From CFX5 sp023384495 (GTDB lineage Bacteria > Chloroflexota > Anaerolineae > Caldilineales > Caldilineaceae): a stretch of 64,000 nucleotides of DNA. The translations under genes and the position numbers were made by a program. Shown in pieces: positions 52,466-60,976 of the stretch. The stretch is taken from assembly GCA_048499455.1 (NCBI GenBank), contig JASNZV010000007.1, positions 62,001-126,000 on the forward strand. Reading direction: 5' to 3'. Within the stretch, counting starts at the first letter, position 1, and every line of letters begins with the position of its first letter. Under the pieces are notes generated by a model, which was not told the DNA's origin, did not search any database, and was given only the letters and a program-made list of their open reading frames with translations.

Positions 52466-53269
52466 ATGTTACTCGAAAACAAAGTCATCATCATCACCGG
52501 CGCGGGGGGCGGGCTGGGCGAGGGGATCGCCCGCGTCTGCCACCGGGAAGGGGCCAGGGTGGTTATTGCCGACATCCGCGGCGAGGCCGCGCAGGAAGTA
52601 GCGGCCAGCCTGGGCGAGCGCAGCCTGGCGGTTACGTGTAACGTGGCCGAAGACGCCCATCTGCAAAACCTGGCGGCGGCGACGCTGGCCCACTTTGGGC
52701 GCATCGACGGGCTGGTCAACAACGCCGGCGTCAACTTTGTCAAGCCCTTTCTGGAGACGACCGCGGCCGACTGGGAGCGGCTGATCAGCGTCGATCTGCG
52801 CGCAGTCTTCTTTCTCTCGCAACTGGTCTGCCGGCAGATGTTACAGCAGACGCCGCGCGGGGGGACGATTGTCAACATCTCCAGCGTCCATTCCATGCTC
52901 GCCTACCCGGGCGCGGGGCCATATGATGCAGCCAAGTGGGGGGTGGTGGGGCTGAGTAAGGCCATCGCGCTGGAAATGGCCACGCAGGGCATCCGCGTCA
53001 ACGTCATCTCGCCGGGGCTGATCAACACGCAGATCTGGCGCGACCTGCTCGACGCCGCATCCGACGCCGAGGCGGTGCGCACACACTGGAACGCCAATAT
53101 CCCCATGGAGCGCGCCATCGAGCCGGAGGAGATCGGCGAGCTGGCGACCTTTTTACTCAGCGAACGCAGCAGCAGCATGACCGGCGCCAATGTCTTTGCC
53201 GACGCCGGCCTCACCAGCAGCCTGGTGAGCAAGGAACCGTACTCGATCAGGCCGATTGAGGGGGAGTAG
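52466..53269 (+). CDS. Short-chain dehydrogenase/reductase
   Basis: 267 residues. Cofactor motif ITGAGGGLGEGIARV, NNAG motif in GLVNNAGVNFV, catalytic Ser in VNISSVHSM, and YDAAKWGVVGLSKAIALE (YxxxK, Tyr about 152). The C-terminus includes MTGANVFADAGLTSS. It starts nine bases after the MDR stop with AGAGGA upstream. Substrate unknown; a sugar or sugar-acid is implied by context. Confidence 0.92.
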   Translation: MLLENKVIIITGAGGGLGEGIARVCHREGARVVIADIRGEAAQEVAASLGERSLAVTCNVAEDAHLQNLAAATLAHFGRIDGLVNNAGVNFVKPFLETTAADWERLISVDLRAVFFLSQLVCRQMLQQTPRGGTIVNISSVHSMLAYPGAGPYDAAKWGVVGLSKAIALEMATQGIRVNVISPGLINTQIWRDLLDAASDAEAVRTHWNANIPMERAIEPEEIGELATFLLSERSSSMTGANVFADAGLTSSLVSKEPYSIRPIEGE

Positions 53270-53307
53270 GGAGTGCTGAGCACCGAACAACGCGCCCGGC
53301 TTGGCCG

Positions 53308-53336
53308 TTGACAAGAGGATAACCTCAATGTATACT
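53308..53336 (+). promoter_or_regulatory. Near-consensus promoter of the Phd/RelE-type module
   Basis: TTGACA (53308-53313) and TATACT (53331-53336) are 17 bases apart. The operator arm at 53334-53348 overlaps the -10 box. The start codon of the antitoxin gene at 53405 lies about 65 bases downstream. Confidence 0.75.
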
Positions 53337-53387
53337 CTCATTTAGATGATATTTGAGTGATACTTAATGTGACATCTGAATGAGAGT
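53334..53387. promoter_or_regulatory. 15-bp inverted-repeat operator of the Phd/RelE-type module
   Basis: ACTCTCATTTAGATG (53334-53348) and CATCTGAATGAGAGT (53373-53387) match as inverted arms in 14 of 15 positions, with 24 bases between. The left arm covers the -10 box and the right arm ends 17 bases before the antitoxin start. This fits autorepression by the antitoxin or toxin-antitoxin complex. Confidence 0.65.
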
Positions 53388-53404
53388 TAGCCAGCGAGGT
53401 TGGA

Positions 53405-53689
53405 ATGAAAACACCACAGATCGTACCTGTCACCGACTTGCGCATGAGGCATGTCCAGGTATTTGAATTGCTGAACAACGGTCCGGTCATTCTTGCGCAG
53501 CGCAGTAGGCCAGCAGCCGTGTTGGTCTCTGTGTCGATGTGGGACCGCCTCATGCAAAGGCTGGAAGAGCAAGAGGATCTGATCGAAGTGCTCGAGGCGG
53601 AACTGGCCATAGCCACCGGCGAGACCTCCGTTGAACGATTGAGTGAAGACGAGATCGCGGAGTGGGCCGGCGATGCCGTACTGCCTTGA
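53405..53689 (+). CDS. Phd/YefM-type antitoxin
   Basis: 94 residues. The N-terminal fold is of the Phd/YefM type: IVPVTDLRMRHVQVFELLNNGPVILAQRSRPAAVLVSVSMWDRL, where the segment about residues 20-48 is the family core. The C-terminal half (LIEVLEAELAIATGETSVERLSEDEIAEW) is helical and acidic and should bind the toxin. Its last 17 bases overlap the toxin gene start, which ensures coupled translation. Confidence 0.85.
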   Translation: MKTPQIVPVTDLRMRHVQVFELLNNGPVILAQRSRPAAVLVSVSMWDRLMQRLEEQEDLIEVLEAELAIATGETSVERLSEDEIAEWAGDAVLP

Positions 53690-53942
53690 GATTTCGAGCG
53701 ATGTGCGACGACAGATCGAACGCCTTCCGGGCCATCTCCGTCAACCAGTTAAACGGATTGTCGCTGGCCTTCGTGTCAACCCGCGGCCTTCCGGCGCAAC
53801 GGAGCTGAGCGACCGGCCTGGCCGGTGGCGGATTCGCCTTAACGACAACTGGCGTCTTTTCTATCGGATCGATGAGGACCGATTGACGGTGACCGTTTTG
53901 CGGGTCGGTCGCAAGAAGGGGCCTGAATTCTACGCTGAGTAG
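53673..53942 (+). CDS. RelE/ParE-family toxin
   Basis: 89 residues from the ATG at 53673 (inside the end of the antitoxin gene); a longer frame to 53643 exists. MPYCLEISSDVRRQIERLPGHLRQPVKRIVAGL is the N-terminal helix-rich part of RelE toxins. WRIRLNDNWRLFYRIDEDRLTVTVLRVGRKKGPEF includes the conserved RxxxxxYRI and the C-terminal catalytic Arg/Lys region. It should cleave mRNA on the ribosome. Confidence 0.87.
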   Translation: MPYCLEISSDVRRQIERLPGHLRQPVKRIVAGLRVNPRPSGATELSDRPGRWRIRLNDNWRLFYRIDEDRLTVTVLRVGRKKGPEFYAE

Positions 53943-54012
53943 ATAAGGCTCGCGCACGGCAGTCGATGCGTCATGCGTTGATACGATTGCAGCCATATAG
54001 GAGGGATGGACC

Positions 54013-54870
54013 ATGCGCGTCATCGTAACAGGGACAAGCGGGAAGGTGGGGCCGTGGGTGGCGCGTGAGTTTGCGGCCCACGGGTGGGAGGTGCTGGGCA
54101 TCGACATTCGTCCGCCAGCGCAGGCCGACTTCGCCACGGTGGTGGCCGACCTGGAGGACTTGGGGCAGGTCTATGGCCTCTTTGCGCGCTTCCGCCCCGA
54201 TGCGGTGGTGCATATGGCCGCCATCCCGTGGCCGGGCGGCGCCGCGCCCGATCGCGTCTTCCAACTCAACACCATGACCACCTACAATGTGCTACAAGCG
54301 TGCGCCGACCTGGGCATCCGCAAGGCCGTCACCGCCTCCAGCGAGAGCGCATACGGCATCGTCTTTGCGCGCCATCCATTCAACCCGCTCTACCTGCCCA
54401 TGGACGAGGCGCACCCGCTGCTGCCACAAGACCCCTATGCGCTCTCCAAGCAGGTGGGCGAGGAGACGTGCGCCATGTTTCACCGCCAGGTGGGGATGCA
54501 GGCGGTCTCGTTCCGGCTGGGCAATGTCCAGACGCCGGAGAGTTATGTACACTTCCCGCAGATTCAGGCCAACCCGGCGGCGCAAAAGGACATTTTTTGG
54601 TCGTACATCGACGCCCGCGACATTGGCGTCGCCAGCCGGCTGGCCGTGGAGATCGACGGGCTGGGCGCCGAGGTCTTCCACATTGCCGCGCCCGACACCA
54701 AGATGACCATCCCCACGCGCGATCTGTTGGCCGCCCACTGGCCGGGCGTGACCGAATTCCGCGCCCCGCTCGATGGCTTTGCCGGCTGTCTGGACGTGAG
54801 CAAGGCCGAGCGGATGCTGGGCTTCCGCGCCGCGCACCTCTGGCGGCGCTACGTGCGGACGGAGATCTGA
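54013..54870 (+). CDS. NAD-dependent epimerase/dehydratase family protein
   Basis: 285 residues, with GGAGG upstream of the ATG. Extended SDR motif VTGTSGKVGPWVAREFAAHG (TGxxGxxG), HMAAIPWPG, SSESAYG and the YxxxK in DPYALSKQVGEETCAMF (Tyr about 148). The length and sequence are closest to UDP-glucose 4-epimerase-like or uronate dehydrogenase-like enzymes. It could act on a free uronic acid or a nucleotide sugar. It lies 33 bases upstream of the URO-D-like gene. Confidence 0.87.
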   Translation: MRVIVTGTSGKVGPWVAREFAAHGWEVLGIDIRPPAQADFATVVADLEDLGQVYGLFARFRPDAVVHMAAIPWPGGAAPDRVFQLNTMTTYNVLQACADLGIRKAVTASSESAYGIVFARHPFNPLYLPMDEAHPLLPQDPYALSKQVGEETCAMFHRQVGMQAVSFRLGNVQTPESYVHFPQIQANPAAQKDIFWSYIDARDIGVASRLAVEIDGLGAEVFHIAAPDTKMTIPTRDLLAAHWPGVTEFRAPLDGFAGCLDVSKAERMLGFRAAHLWRRYVRTEI

Positions 54871-54903
54871 TGGGGCAAAGGGAGATTCCCAGAGGAGATA
54901 ACC

Positions 54904-55893
54904 ATGACCACGACCATGAGCAAACGCCAACGGCTGGAGGCGACCTTTGCGGGCGAACCCGTCGACCGGCCTCCTATTGCCTTGTGGCGTCACTGGCCGG
55001 TCGACGACCAGCGGGGTGGCGACCTGGCGCGCGCTACGCTCGACTTTCAGCGCGCCTATGATTTCGACTTCATCAAGGTGACGCCCAACAGCGATTTCTG
55101 CGTCGCTGGCTATGGCGCCGAAAGCGTCTGGGAGGGCAATCAGGAGGGCACGCGGCTCTGGACGCGGCGCGCCATTCAGGCGCCTGAAGATTGGAAGAGC
55201 CTGCGCCCGCTGGACCCGCGGCAAGGCTTGCAAGGTGAAGTGCTGGCCGCCAACGCGGCCATCGGTAACGCGGTGGGCGAAAGCACGCCCTTTATCCAGA
55301 CCATCTTCAACCCACTGGCGCAGGCCAAGAATCTGGCGGGGGATCGTCTGCTGGCCGACATCCGCCAGCACCCGGATGCGGTCAAGGCCGGATTACGCGC
55401 CATCACCGAATCGATCGTGCGCTTTATCGAGCAGCTAAAAGGGACGGGCGCGTCCGGCATCTTTCTCGCCATCCAGCACGCGACCTACGATCTACTTACC
55501 GAGGCGGAATATCGGGCATTCTGCCGGCCTCTCGACCTGCAGATCCTGGCGGCCACAGAGGGGATGTGGTTCAACCTGGTTCACCTGCACGGATGCAACG
55601 TCATGTTCGACCTAATTGCCGATTACCCGGCGCAGGTGATCAACTGGCACGACACGGAGACCCCGCCTGCGCTGGGTGAAGCGCTCCAGCGCACCAGCCT
55701 GGCGCTCTGCGGCGGCGTCCGCCAGTGGGAGACAATGGTGCGAGGGACGCCGGAGCTTGCCCGCGCCGAAGCCCAAGCCGCCGTGGAGGCAACGGGAGGG
55801 CGCCGCTTCATCCTTGGAACAGGGTGCGTGACCCCCATCACGGCGCCGACGTGCAATATCCTCGCTGTGCGCCAGACAGTCGAAAAACCGTAG
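54904..55893 (+). CDS. Uroporphyrinogen decarboxylase-family protein (URO-D-like)
   Basis: 329 residues, GAGGAG seven bases upstream of the ATG. The barrel fold and family segments KRQRLEATFAGEPVDRPPIALWRHW (about residues 6-30), GTGASGIFLAIQHA and RFILGTGCVTPITAPTCNI are present. HLHGCN and GTGCVTPITAPTCN contain His and Cys residues like the zinc site of MtaA-type corrinoid methyltransferases, which true HemE lacks. It is therefore more likely a methyltransferase-like or accessory protein than the haem enzyme. Context (sugar-acid genes) does not point to haem. Confidence 0.8.
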   Translation: MTTTMSKRQRLEATFAGEPVDRPPIALWRHWPVDDQRGGDLARATLDFQRAYDFDFIKVTPNSDFCVAGYGAESVWEGNQEGTRLWTRRAIQAPEDWKSLRPLDPRQGLQGEVLAANAAIGNAVGESTPFIQTIFNPLAQAKNLAGDRLLADIRQHPDAVKAGLRAITESIVRFIEQLKGTGASGIFLAIQHATYDLLTEAEYRAFCRPLDLQILAATEGMWFNLVHLHGCNVMFDLIADYPAQVINWHDTETPPALGEALQRTSLALCGGVRQWETMVRGTPELARAEAQAAVEATGGRRFILGTGCVTPITAPTCNILAVRQTVEKP

Positions 55894-56132
55894 TACGGCC
55901 GCGGCGCCTGTGCGGTCATCGTCGCCGTTGCCAACACGAGCGTTTGTGGGTCAGAACTTGGTAGCACTGCAGGGAAGCGTGGAGTGCGACGCACTGGCCG
56001 GAAACTGAGTGGTCATACAGGGGTGACACTTGCCAGTGCGTCGCACCCTGTCGCCCGTTCCACGCTAGTCTGTGGCGCTGCCCGGAATCCCATCCACTGA
56101 AGCTATCCCAGATTTGAGACAGGAGTGAACAG
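55894..56132 (+). repeat. Noncoding gap with a large inverted repeat
   Basis: Inner arms GTGCGACGCACTGGC (55984-55998) and GCCAGTGCGTCGCAC (56031-56045) are a perfect 15-bp inverted repeat; outer arms AGCGTGGA (55976-55983) and TCCACGCT (56059-56066) extend it. The palindrome GTGCGACGCAC recurs at about 58168. No gene is supported in this gap. Confidence 0.7.
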
Positions 56133-56990
56133 ATGCCACTCATCAACTTGCAGTATGCCGAAACCTTTGTCGATGGGCTGGACCACCCGGAGGGCGTCGC
56201 CTGTGGCCCCGACGGCAAAATCTACGCCGGGGGCGAAGATGGTCAGCTCTATCGCATTGCCATTGAAAGCCGCCAGATCGAACACTTTGCCACCACCCAG
56301 GGGCTCAACCTGGGCATGGCCCACGACGCCGCCGGCAACACCTATGTCTGCAACCCCGGCAACAAGGCGGTGATGAAGGCCACGCCGCAGGGCGAAGTTA
56401 CGGTCTATAGCCAGGGCAACGCAGAGCGATCCATGCTCACGCCCAATTATCCCGCGTTTGACCCGGCGGGCCACCTCTATGTCTGCGACTCAGGCGCGTG
56501 GAAGGCGGACAACGGCTGCATCTGGTCGATCGCGCCGGGCGGGGAGACGACACTCATCGACACCGAGTGCCGTCACTTCCCCAACGGCTGTGCGGTCAGT
56601 CCCGACGGCCGCCACCTCTACGTCGCCATGTCGCTCAACCCGCCGCGGATTGTGCGCTTCCCCATCGAACAGGGGCGCAAGGCCGGCGCGGTGGAAACGG
56701 TGGCCGCCATGCCCCACACCGTCCCCGATGGGCTGGCCTTCTGCGCCGACGGCAGCCTACTCCTCTCGTGCTACCGCCCTGATGCCATCTTTCGCATCCT
56801 GCCCGACGGCAACGTGACGGTGTTGATGGACGATTACGAGGGCACCTGGCTGGGCGCGCCCACCAACGTCTGTTTTGGCGGGCCCGACCTGTCGATCCTC
56901 TTCTGGGCCAATCTGGGGCGCTGGCATATTGGCATGAACAGGCAGACTGGCCTGCGCGGCGCCGGCCTCTTCTATCCACAGGTGGGCTGA
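56133..56990 (+). CDS. SMP-30/gluconolactonase-like protein
   Basis: 285 residues with a beta-propeller pattern: VDGLDHPEGVACGPDGKIYAGGEDGQLYRI, LNLGMAHDAAGNTYVCNPGN, FDPAGHLYVCDSGAWK, FPNGCAVSPDGRHLYVAM, VPDGLAFCADGSLLLSCY. This is the SMP-30/gluconolactonase/LRE family, in which metal ions at the propeller centre are used for lactone hydrolysis. It would open an aldonolactone. ACAGGAGTG precedes the ATG. The serine hydrolase gene begins in its stop codon (TGATG). Confidence 0.85.
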   Translation: MPLINLQYAETFVDGLDHPEGVACGPDGKIYAGGEDGQLYRIAIESRQIEHFATTQGLNLGMAHDAAGNTYVCNPGNKAVMKATPQGEVTVYSQGNAERSMLTPNYPAFDPAGHLYVCDSGAWKADNGCIWSIAPGGETTLIDTECRHFPNGCAVSPDGRHLYVAMSLNPPRIVRFPIEQGRKAGAVETVAAMPHTVPDGLAFCADGSLLLSCYRPDAIFRILPDGNVTVLMDDYEGTWLGAPTNVCFGGPDLSILFWANLGRWHIGMNRQTGLRGAGLFYPQVG

Positions 56991-58126
56991 TGGGCGCCGA
57001 ATCGATGATAAACCATGAGGGCCCGCCGCCGGAGGCAATCGGAATGGACAGCGACCGCCTTGCGCGGGTCTATCACTTTTTGGATGAGGCAACGGCGCAG
57101 GGGAGATTGCCCGCGGCGGCGATTCTGGTGGCCCAGCGCGGTGTTCCCTTGCCCATCCGCGCCTTTGGCCGCCAATACCTGACGTCCGACTCACCGCCGG
57201 CCCAGCCTGACACCATCTTCCTTACCGCCTCGATCACCAAGCCGGTCACCGTGACCGCGGTGATGCTGCTTGTCGAGCGCGGGAAACTGCTGCTCGACGA
57301 CCCGGTGGTCTCGGTGCTCCCCGAATTCGCCGCCAATGGCAAAGAGCAGGTGACCATCCGCCACCTGATGACGCACACGTCGGGTCTGCCCGACATGCTG
57401 CCCGAAGACCGCCAACTGCGGGCTGCGCACGCGCCGCTGGGCGAGTTTGTGCAGCGCATCTGCCAACTGCCGCTGGCCTTTGCACCGGGGACGAATGTGT
57501 CATACCAGAGCTGCGGGACGGCCATCCTCGGCGCCATAGTCGAGCAGATCGCAGGGGTGGCGTTGCGCGATTTTCTGCGCAGCGAGCTCTTCGACCCGCT
57601 GGGCATGAAGGACACCGCGTTGGGCGCCCAGGGTCTTGACGAGTCGCGCATTGCTCATGTAAACGTCGATGACGAGATGCGCGGCCAGGATTGGGGATGG
57701 AACACACCCTATTGGTGGCGCTTTTGCGCTCCTTGGGGAGGCATGTTCTCGACCGTAAGCGACCTATCTCGCTTTGTGCAGATGTTCCTCAACCGCGGCG
57801 AGCATGAGGCGGGCCGTCTACTTAGCCCGGCGACGGTGCAGGCGATGCTCAGCGACCAGACGGCCCACATGGCGCAGATTCCGCCGGCGGTGCGCGCCAC
57901 GCAGGTGTGGGGATTGGGCTGGCGGCGGCAACCACCGGGCGAATGGTCGTTTTGGGGCAACCTGCTGTCACCCGGGTCGTTTGGCCACGGCGGCGCAACG
58001 GGGACGGTGCTCTGGGCTGACCCCCAACGCGAGCTGGCCTGTGCGCTGCTGACGACGCAGCCGTCGGCCATGAGCAGCGGGTTACTGGGGCGCTGCTCGA
58101 ACCTGGTTGCGGCGGCAGCGCTCTAA
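56990..58126 (+). CDS. Serine hydrolase of the beta-lactamase family
   Basis: 378 residues. The family triad is visible: SxxK in FLTASITKPVTVTAV (about residues 79-82), YxS in NVSYQSCGTAILG and the HxG-type motif in GHGGATGTVLWADPQ. MTHTSGLPDML is also standard. It belongs to the esterase/peptidase side of the class C beta-lactamase fold (PF00144). No signal peptide is visible, so it may act in the cytoplasm. It overlaps the SMP-30 gene by one base. Confidence 0.9.
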   Translation: MGAESMINHEGPPPEAIGMDSDRLARVYHFLDEATAQGRLPAAAILVAQRGVPLPIRAFGRQYLTSDSPPAQPDTIFLTASITKPVTVTAVMLLVERGKLLLDDPVVSVLPEFAANGKEQVTIRHLMTHTSGLPDMLPEDRQLRAAHAPLGEFVQRICQLPLAFAPGTNVSYQSCGTAILGAIVEQIAGVALRDFLRSELFDPLGMKDTALGAQGLDESRIAHVNVDDEMRGQDWGWNTPYWWRFCAPWGGMFSTVSDLSRFVQMFLNRGEHEAGRLLSPATVQAMLSDQTAHMAQIPPAVRATQVWGLGWRRQPPGEWSFWGNLLSPGSFGHGGATGTVLWADPQRELACALLTTQPSAMSSGLLGRCSNLVAAAAL

Positions 58127-58340
58127 ACTGAATAGCACCAGAGAATAATGTGGAAGGGATAACAGCGTGCGACGCACGCCACGATTCCCTTTGCGCTACC
58201 CAAAACTGAGTCTTGTTTGAAGACGACTATGCGTATAGGCCCCGCCTTGTGCGCGGTCGGTGCGCCGCTTGACCCTGCGAGCCCATGACAGGGACGAGAC
58301 GTTCTTCGTCCCTGCCATGCCCTGCCCGCACGGCGGCTGC
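58127..58340. other. 214-bp gap between convergent genes, with a hairpin
   Basis: CAGGGACGA (58289-58297) and TCGTCCCTG (58306-58314) are perfect inverted arms around an 8-base loop. It lies 26 bases from the end of the minus-strand gene at 58341 and may terminate it. The stretch at 58160-58190 repeats the GTGCGACGCAC palindrome. ACTGAGTCTTGTTTGAAGACG (58206-58226) resembles half of the dispersed repeat family. Confidence 0.55.
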
Positions 58341-59558
58341 TCATCTCACTTGGTGGAGATAGACGCCATCGGTGGTGTTGAGCCAGATCTGGTTGGGTGT
58401 AGAGAGTGTAAAGACCAGCCCCGTGATGTGGGTATTCTCGTAGCGTGCACCCACAACCTTGCTCCACACTTGGCCCGAAAACGGCTTGGTGTAAAGCCCG
58501 CGCACCGTGGCCAAATAGAGCGTATCTGCGGGGTGATAAAGCAGGTCATTCAACCCATAGACTCCACCGGCCACGTCGCTCTGCGCCACTGCCTCCAAGC
58601 CCTTGCTGCTGATCTGCCAGTTGATGCCGTAATTGGCCGTCTGCCAGACCGTGCGCGGCTCAGCAAAAGCAAGCAAGCCCTGTCGCCCAAGTGCGGCGGT
58701 CACCGCATTCATGCCCCAAGAGGCCGGATAGACATTGGGCGTCAAGCGCACCCAGTTGAGACCCACATCATTGGTAAAGACGAGCGCGCCGCTACCATCT
58801 TCAGAGATGGCGCCCACCACCAGCGCTCCCCATGTCGATGCATCAGGGGGTGTATCTTCCGGTGAAGCAAGCAGCGCCATATCCACCACCCGATAGGTCT
58901 CCCACAGGGCATCGGGTGAGGTGTCGGGGCGCGCGGTCCACGACAGGCCGCCATCGATGGTGAGATAAGGGCCATCGCAGCCGGCGGCAAACGCCTGTGC
59001 AGGATCGCCAGGATGCGCCAACAGAGGGCGCAGATTGTCGCCCGCAGGCAGACGTTGCCATGTCAAACCGCCGTCGAGCGAACGGTACATGGGTTGGGCA
59101 GGAAGAGATGCGTCGCTACAATCGCGCCCGGCGCCGGCGTAGAGGACATTCGGATCGGCGCTGCTCATCACGAAGTCGTCAACGGCTGGCTTTGATGTCA
59201 CCAACGCCCATGTGGCCCCGTCATCGGGCGAGCGATAGAGCCAGCCACTGTAAGTATAAGCGTACAGCGTGCTGCTCTGCTGATCCCCGATGACCTTGCG
59301 AAGGGGCGCGCCGTCAATGCGCACCAGTTCGGGGTAGAGCGGTGCTCTGACCGTTGGGGTGGCCGTTGGATAGCGATAGGGGCGTCGATGTGGCGTCTTG
59401 GTGGGATAGGGCACTGTGCCGTATCGCGTTGGCGTTGGCAGTGGGCTGTTGCCAGCCATGCCCACTTGCCCTCCTTGCGAATACGCAAATGTTGCAGACA
59501 GGAGCACGGCGACAAACACCAGTGGTAATACAACGATACCTCGAATCCATTTTGCCAT
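58341..59558 (-). CDS. Secreted beta-propeller (BNR/sialidase-like) protein
   Basis: 405 residues. A signal peptide (MAKWIRGIVVLPLVFVAVLLSATFA, cut after about residue 27) is followed by a Pro/Thr-rich linker (about 38-75, PTPTRYG, YPTKTPH, YPTATPT). Then comes a propeller with repeated blades: YRSPDDGATWALV, MYRSLDGGLTWQRL, YLTIDGGLSWTAR, VFTNDVGLNWVRL, ANYGINWQI. These are the D/N-G-G-x-S/T-W Asp-box motifs of BNR proteins. It is exported and probably binds sugars or proteins; no catalytic set is evident. Confidence 0.85.
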   Translation of the reverse strand: MAKWIRGIVVLPLVFVAVLLSATFAYSQGGQVGMAGNSPLPTPTRYGTVPYPTKTPHRRPYRYPTATPTVRAPLYPELVRIDGAPLRKVIGDQQSSTLYAYTYSGWLYRSPDDGATWALVTSKPAVDDFVMSSADPNVLYAGAGRDCSDASLPAQPMYRSLDGGLTWQRLPAGDNLRPLLAHPGDPAQAFAAGCDGPYLTIDGGLSWTARPDTSPDALWETYRVVDMALLASPEDTPPDASTWGALVVGAISEDGSGALVFTNDVGLNWVRLTPNVYPASWGMNAVTAALGRQGLLAFAEPRTVWQTANYGINWQISSKGLEAVAQSDVAGGVYGLNDLLYHPADTLYLATVRGLYTKPFSGQVWSKVVGARYENTHITGLVFTLSTPNQIWLNTTDGVYLHQVR

Positions 59559-59945
59559 ATTCTCATCCCTCTTGAGCGGGAGGTGCTTCCCGTTGATTGA
59601 TAGTTACAACGCGCGACAGTGAATTGGGACTTATGCGAGCCTTGACTGAACGCACGACAATTACGCGTGAATCTTCTCGTGGCGTACGTGAGGCGCCGCA
59701 TTAGTCATGTGAATCTCAAACCACAAGCTTGACCAAATAGGAAGACGTCTTCAGACACCATGACGTCAACCTGACGCAGAAGTAACGGTTTTGCTACCGC
59801 CGCAAGGCCTAGGACGCGGCGCGCGGCGGATCTCATGTCTGGGTGCGTGCGCAGATTCGGAACGATTGGCAAACAGCGCTGATGCAGTAGCACTCAGGTG
59901 ACCAAAGCAGATCCGGCTTGAATCACACCTCAAATTGATCACCAT

Positions 59946-59974
59946 TTGAATGCGACGGTTTCGTGGGTTACAAT
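59946..59974 (+). promoter_or_regulatory. Predicted promoter upstream of def
   Basis: TTGAAT (59946-59951) and TACAAT (59969-59974) are 17 bases apart. The box-to-ATG distance to the small ORF at 59982 is again seven bases. The def gene starts 158 bases after the box. Confidence 0.65.
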
Positions 59975-59981
59975 GGCAAAA

Positions 59982-60086
59982 ATGGCTAGAGCCTATCCGA
60001 ACATTGTTGCGGGCATTGGCATCGCGCCGGTTTGGCGCTCGACTGGCCAGGCGCCCGGTGCGGGCCAGCGCGCTGCGCTTCGGTAG
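59982..60086 (+). CDS. Possible 34-residue leaderless leader peptide upstream of def
   Basis: The ATG at 59982 begins seven bases after the -10 box at 59969-59974. The frame runs 34 codons to a TAG at 60084-60086 (MARAYPNIVAG...GQRAALR). Its amino-acid content is unremarkable and no homologue is known to me. Its only support is the promoter geometry, so the call is weak. Confidence 0.3.
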   Translation: MARAYPNIVAGIGIAPVWRSTGQAPGAGQRAALR

Positions 60087-60132
60087 CGGGGAAGCCCACA
60101 CAGATTGCGGTATGGCATAGGTTGAGGGGGAT

Positions 60133-60699
60133 ATGGCTGAATTACGGATTGTAAAGGTGGGCGACAGCGACGATGGCGTGCTCTATCGTCCTGCCGGGCG
60201 CGTGCGTGACTTTGGGCCCCGGTTACACACATTGTTGGATGACATGCTGGAAACCATGCGCTTGGCGCCAGGCGTGGGGTTGGCTGCGCCACAAATTGGA
60301 CTTGACCAGCGCGTTACCGTCATCGAATACCCCGATGATGAAGAGCGACCGGAAGAGACGATGCGCGTCTATGAGTTGATCAACCCAGAGATCATCAAAT
60401 CAAAAGGCGCCGAAGTCGGGCAAGAGGGTTGTCTGAGCTTGCCAGGGTTGGCCGCCGATGTGGAACGGGCCACCTTTGTGCTCGTGCGTGCGCAGGATCG
60501 ACACGGCAAGGAGTTCCGCCTGAAAGCCTATGACTGGTTGGCGCGTGTGCTGCAACACGAAATTGACCACCTGCATGGTGTGATGATGACCGACAAGGCT
60601 CGGCAGCTCTATCGTCTGCGCGAAAAAGAAGATGGCTCGCTCGAAGCCATACCGATTGAACCAATGGCGAAGGGGCGCCATCCCGTGACAACGAGCTAA
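60133..60699 (+). CDS. def: Peptide deformylase
   Basis: 188 residues, with GAGGGGG upstream of the ATG. All three motifs are present: motif 1 GVGLAAPQIG (about residues 53-62), motif 2 EGCLSLPG (about 98-105), motif 3 LQHEIDHLHGV (HExxH about 140-144). The enzyme removes the N-formyl group from new proteins and needs a metal ion held by Cys and two His. The usual partner fmt is absent here. A degenerate repeat (60700-60771) starts right after the stop. Confidence 0.95.
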   Translation: MAELRIVKVGDSDDGVLYRPAGRVRDFGPRLHTLLDDMLETMRLAPGVGLAAPQIGLDQRVTVIEYPDDEERPEETMRVYELINPEIIKSKGAEVGQEGCLSLPGLAADVERATFVLVRAQDRHGKEFRLKAYDWLARVLQHEIDHLHGVMMTDKARQLYRLREKEDGSLEAIPIEPMAKGRHPVTTS

Positions 60700-60771
60700 A
60701 CTGCGGTTGCTTTGATAACGCGAATGACAGTTGGCGTAATAGGCAAAGGGTCTCACGTTTTCAGACAGAGC
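60700..60771 (-). repeat. Palindromic intergenic repeat, degenerate copy D
   Basis: The ends ACTGCGGTTGCTTTGAtAAC and GTTTTCAgACAGAGC match the family in minus-strand orientation (the same orientation as copy B), but the inner part is changed. It starts at the stop codon of def. Confidence 0.6.
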
Positions 60772-60976
60772 AAAGCAGAACGTCCGATTGTTAATGTAAA
60801 GATACATCATTTTGCGGATAGACACCGTGTCTTAAGTCCGCTACTGTAAGACAAGCGTCCACGGTGGGGCGTCTGCTTGAACATTCATCCACAGCCTGAT
60901 GTATTGCTCATTCCATGTGCGATGCACCCCTGAACCAGTGGGAATCTTCAAAGGGACTTTCAGGCGCGTCTCCGTT
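60772..60976. other. Noncoding stretch between repeats D and C
   Basis: No gene, terminator or operator could be supported here. Only short AT-rich stretches are present. Confidence 0.4.

Larger units (their letters stand above)
59559..60132 (+). other. 574-bp intergenic region with a promoter and a small leaderless ORF
   Basis: Most of this gap has no supported gene. It holds a perfect 12-bp palindrome GAAGACGTCTTC (59741-59752), a promoter at 59946-59974 and a 34-codon ORF at 59982-60086 with leaderless spacing. Peptide deformylase follows. Confidence 0.55.
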
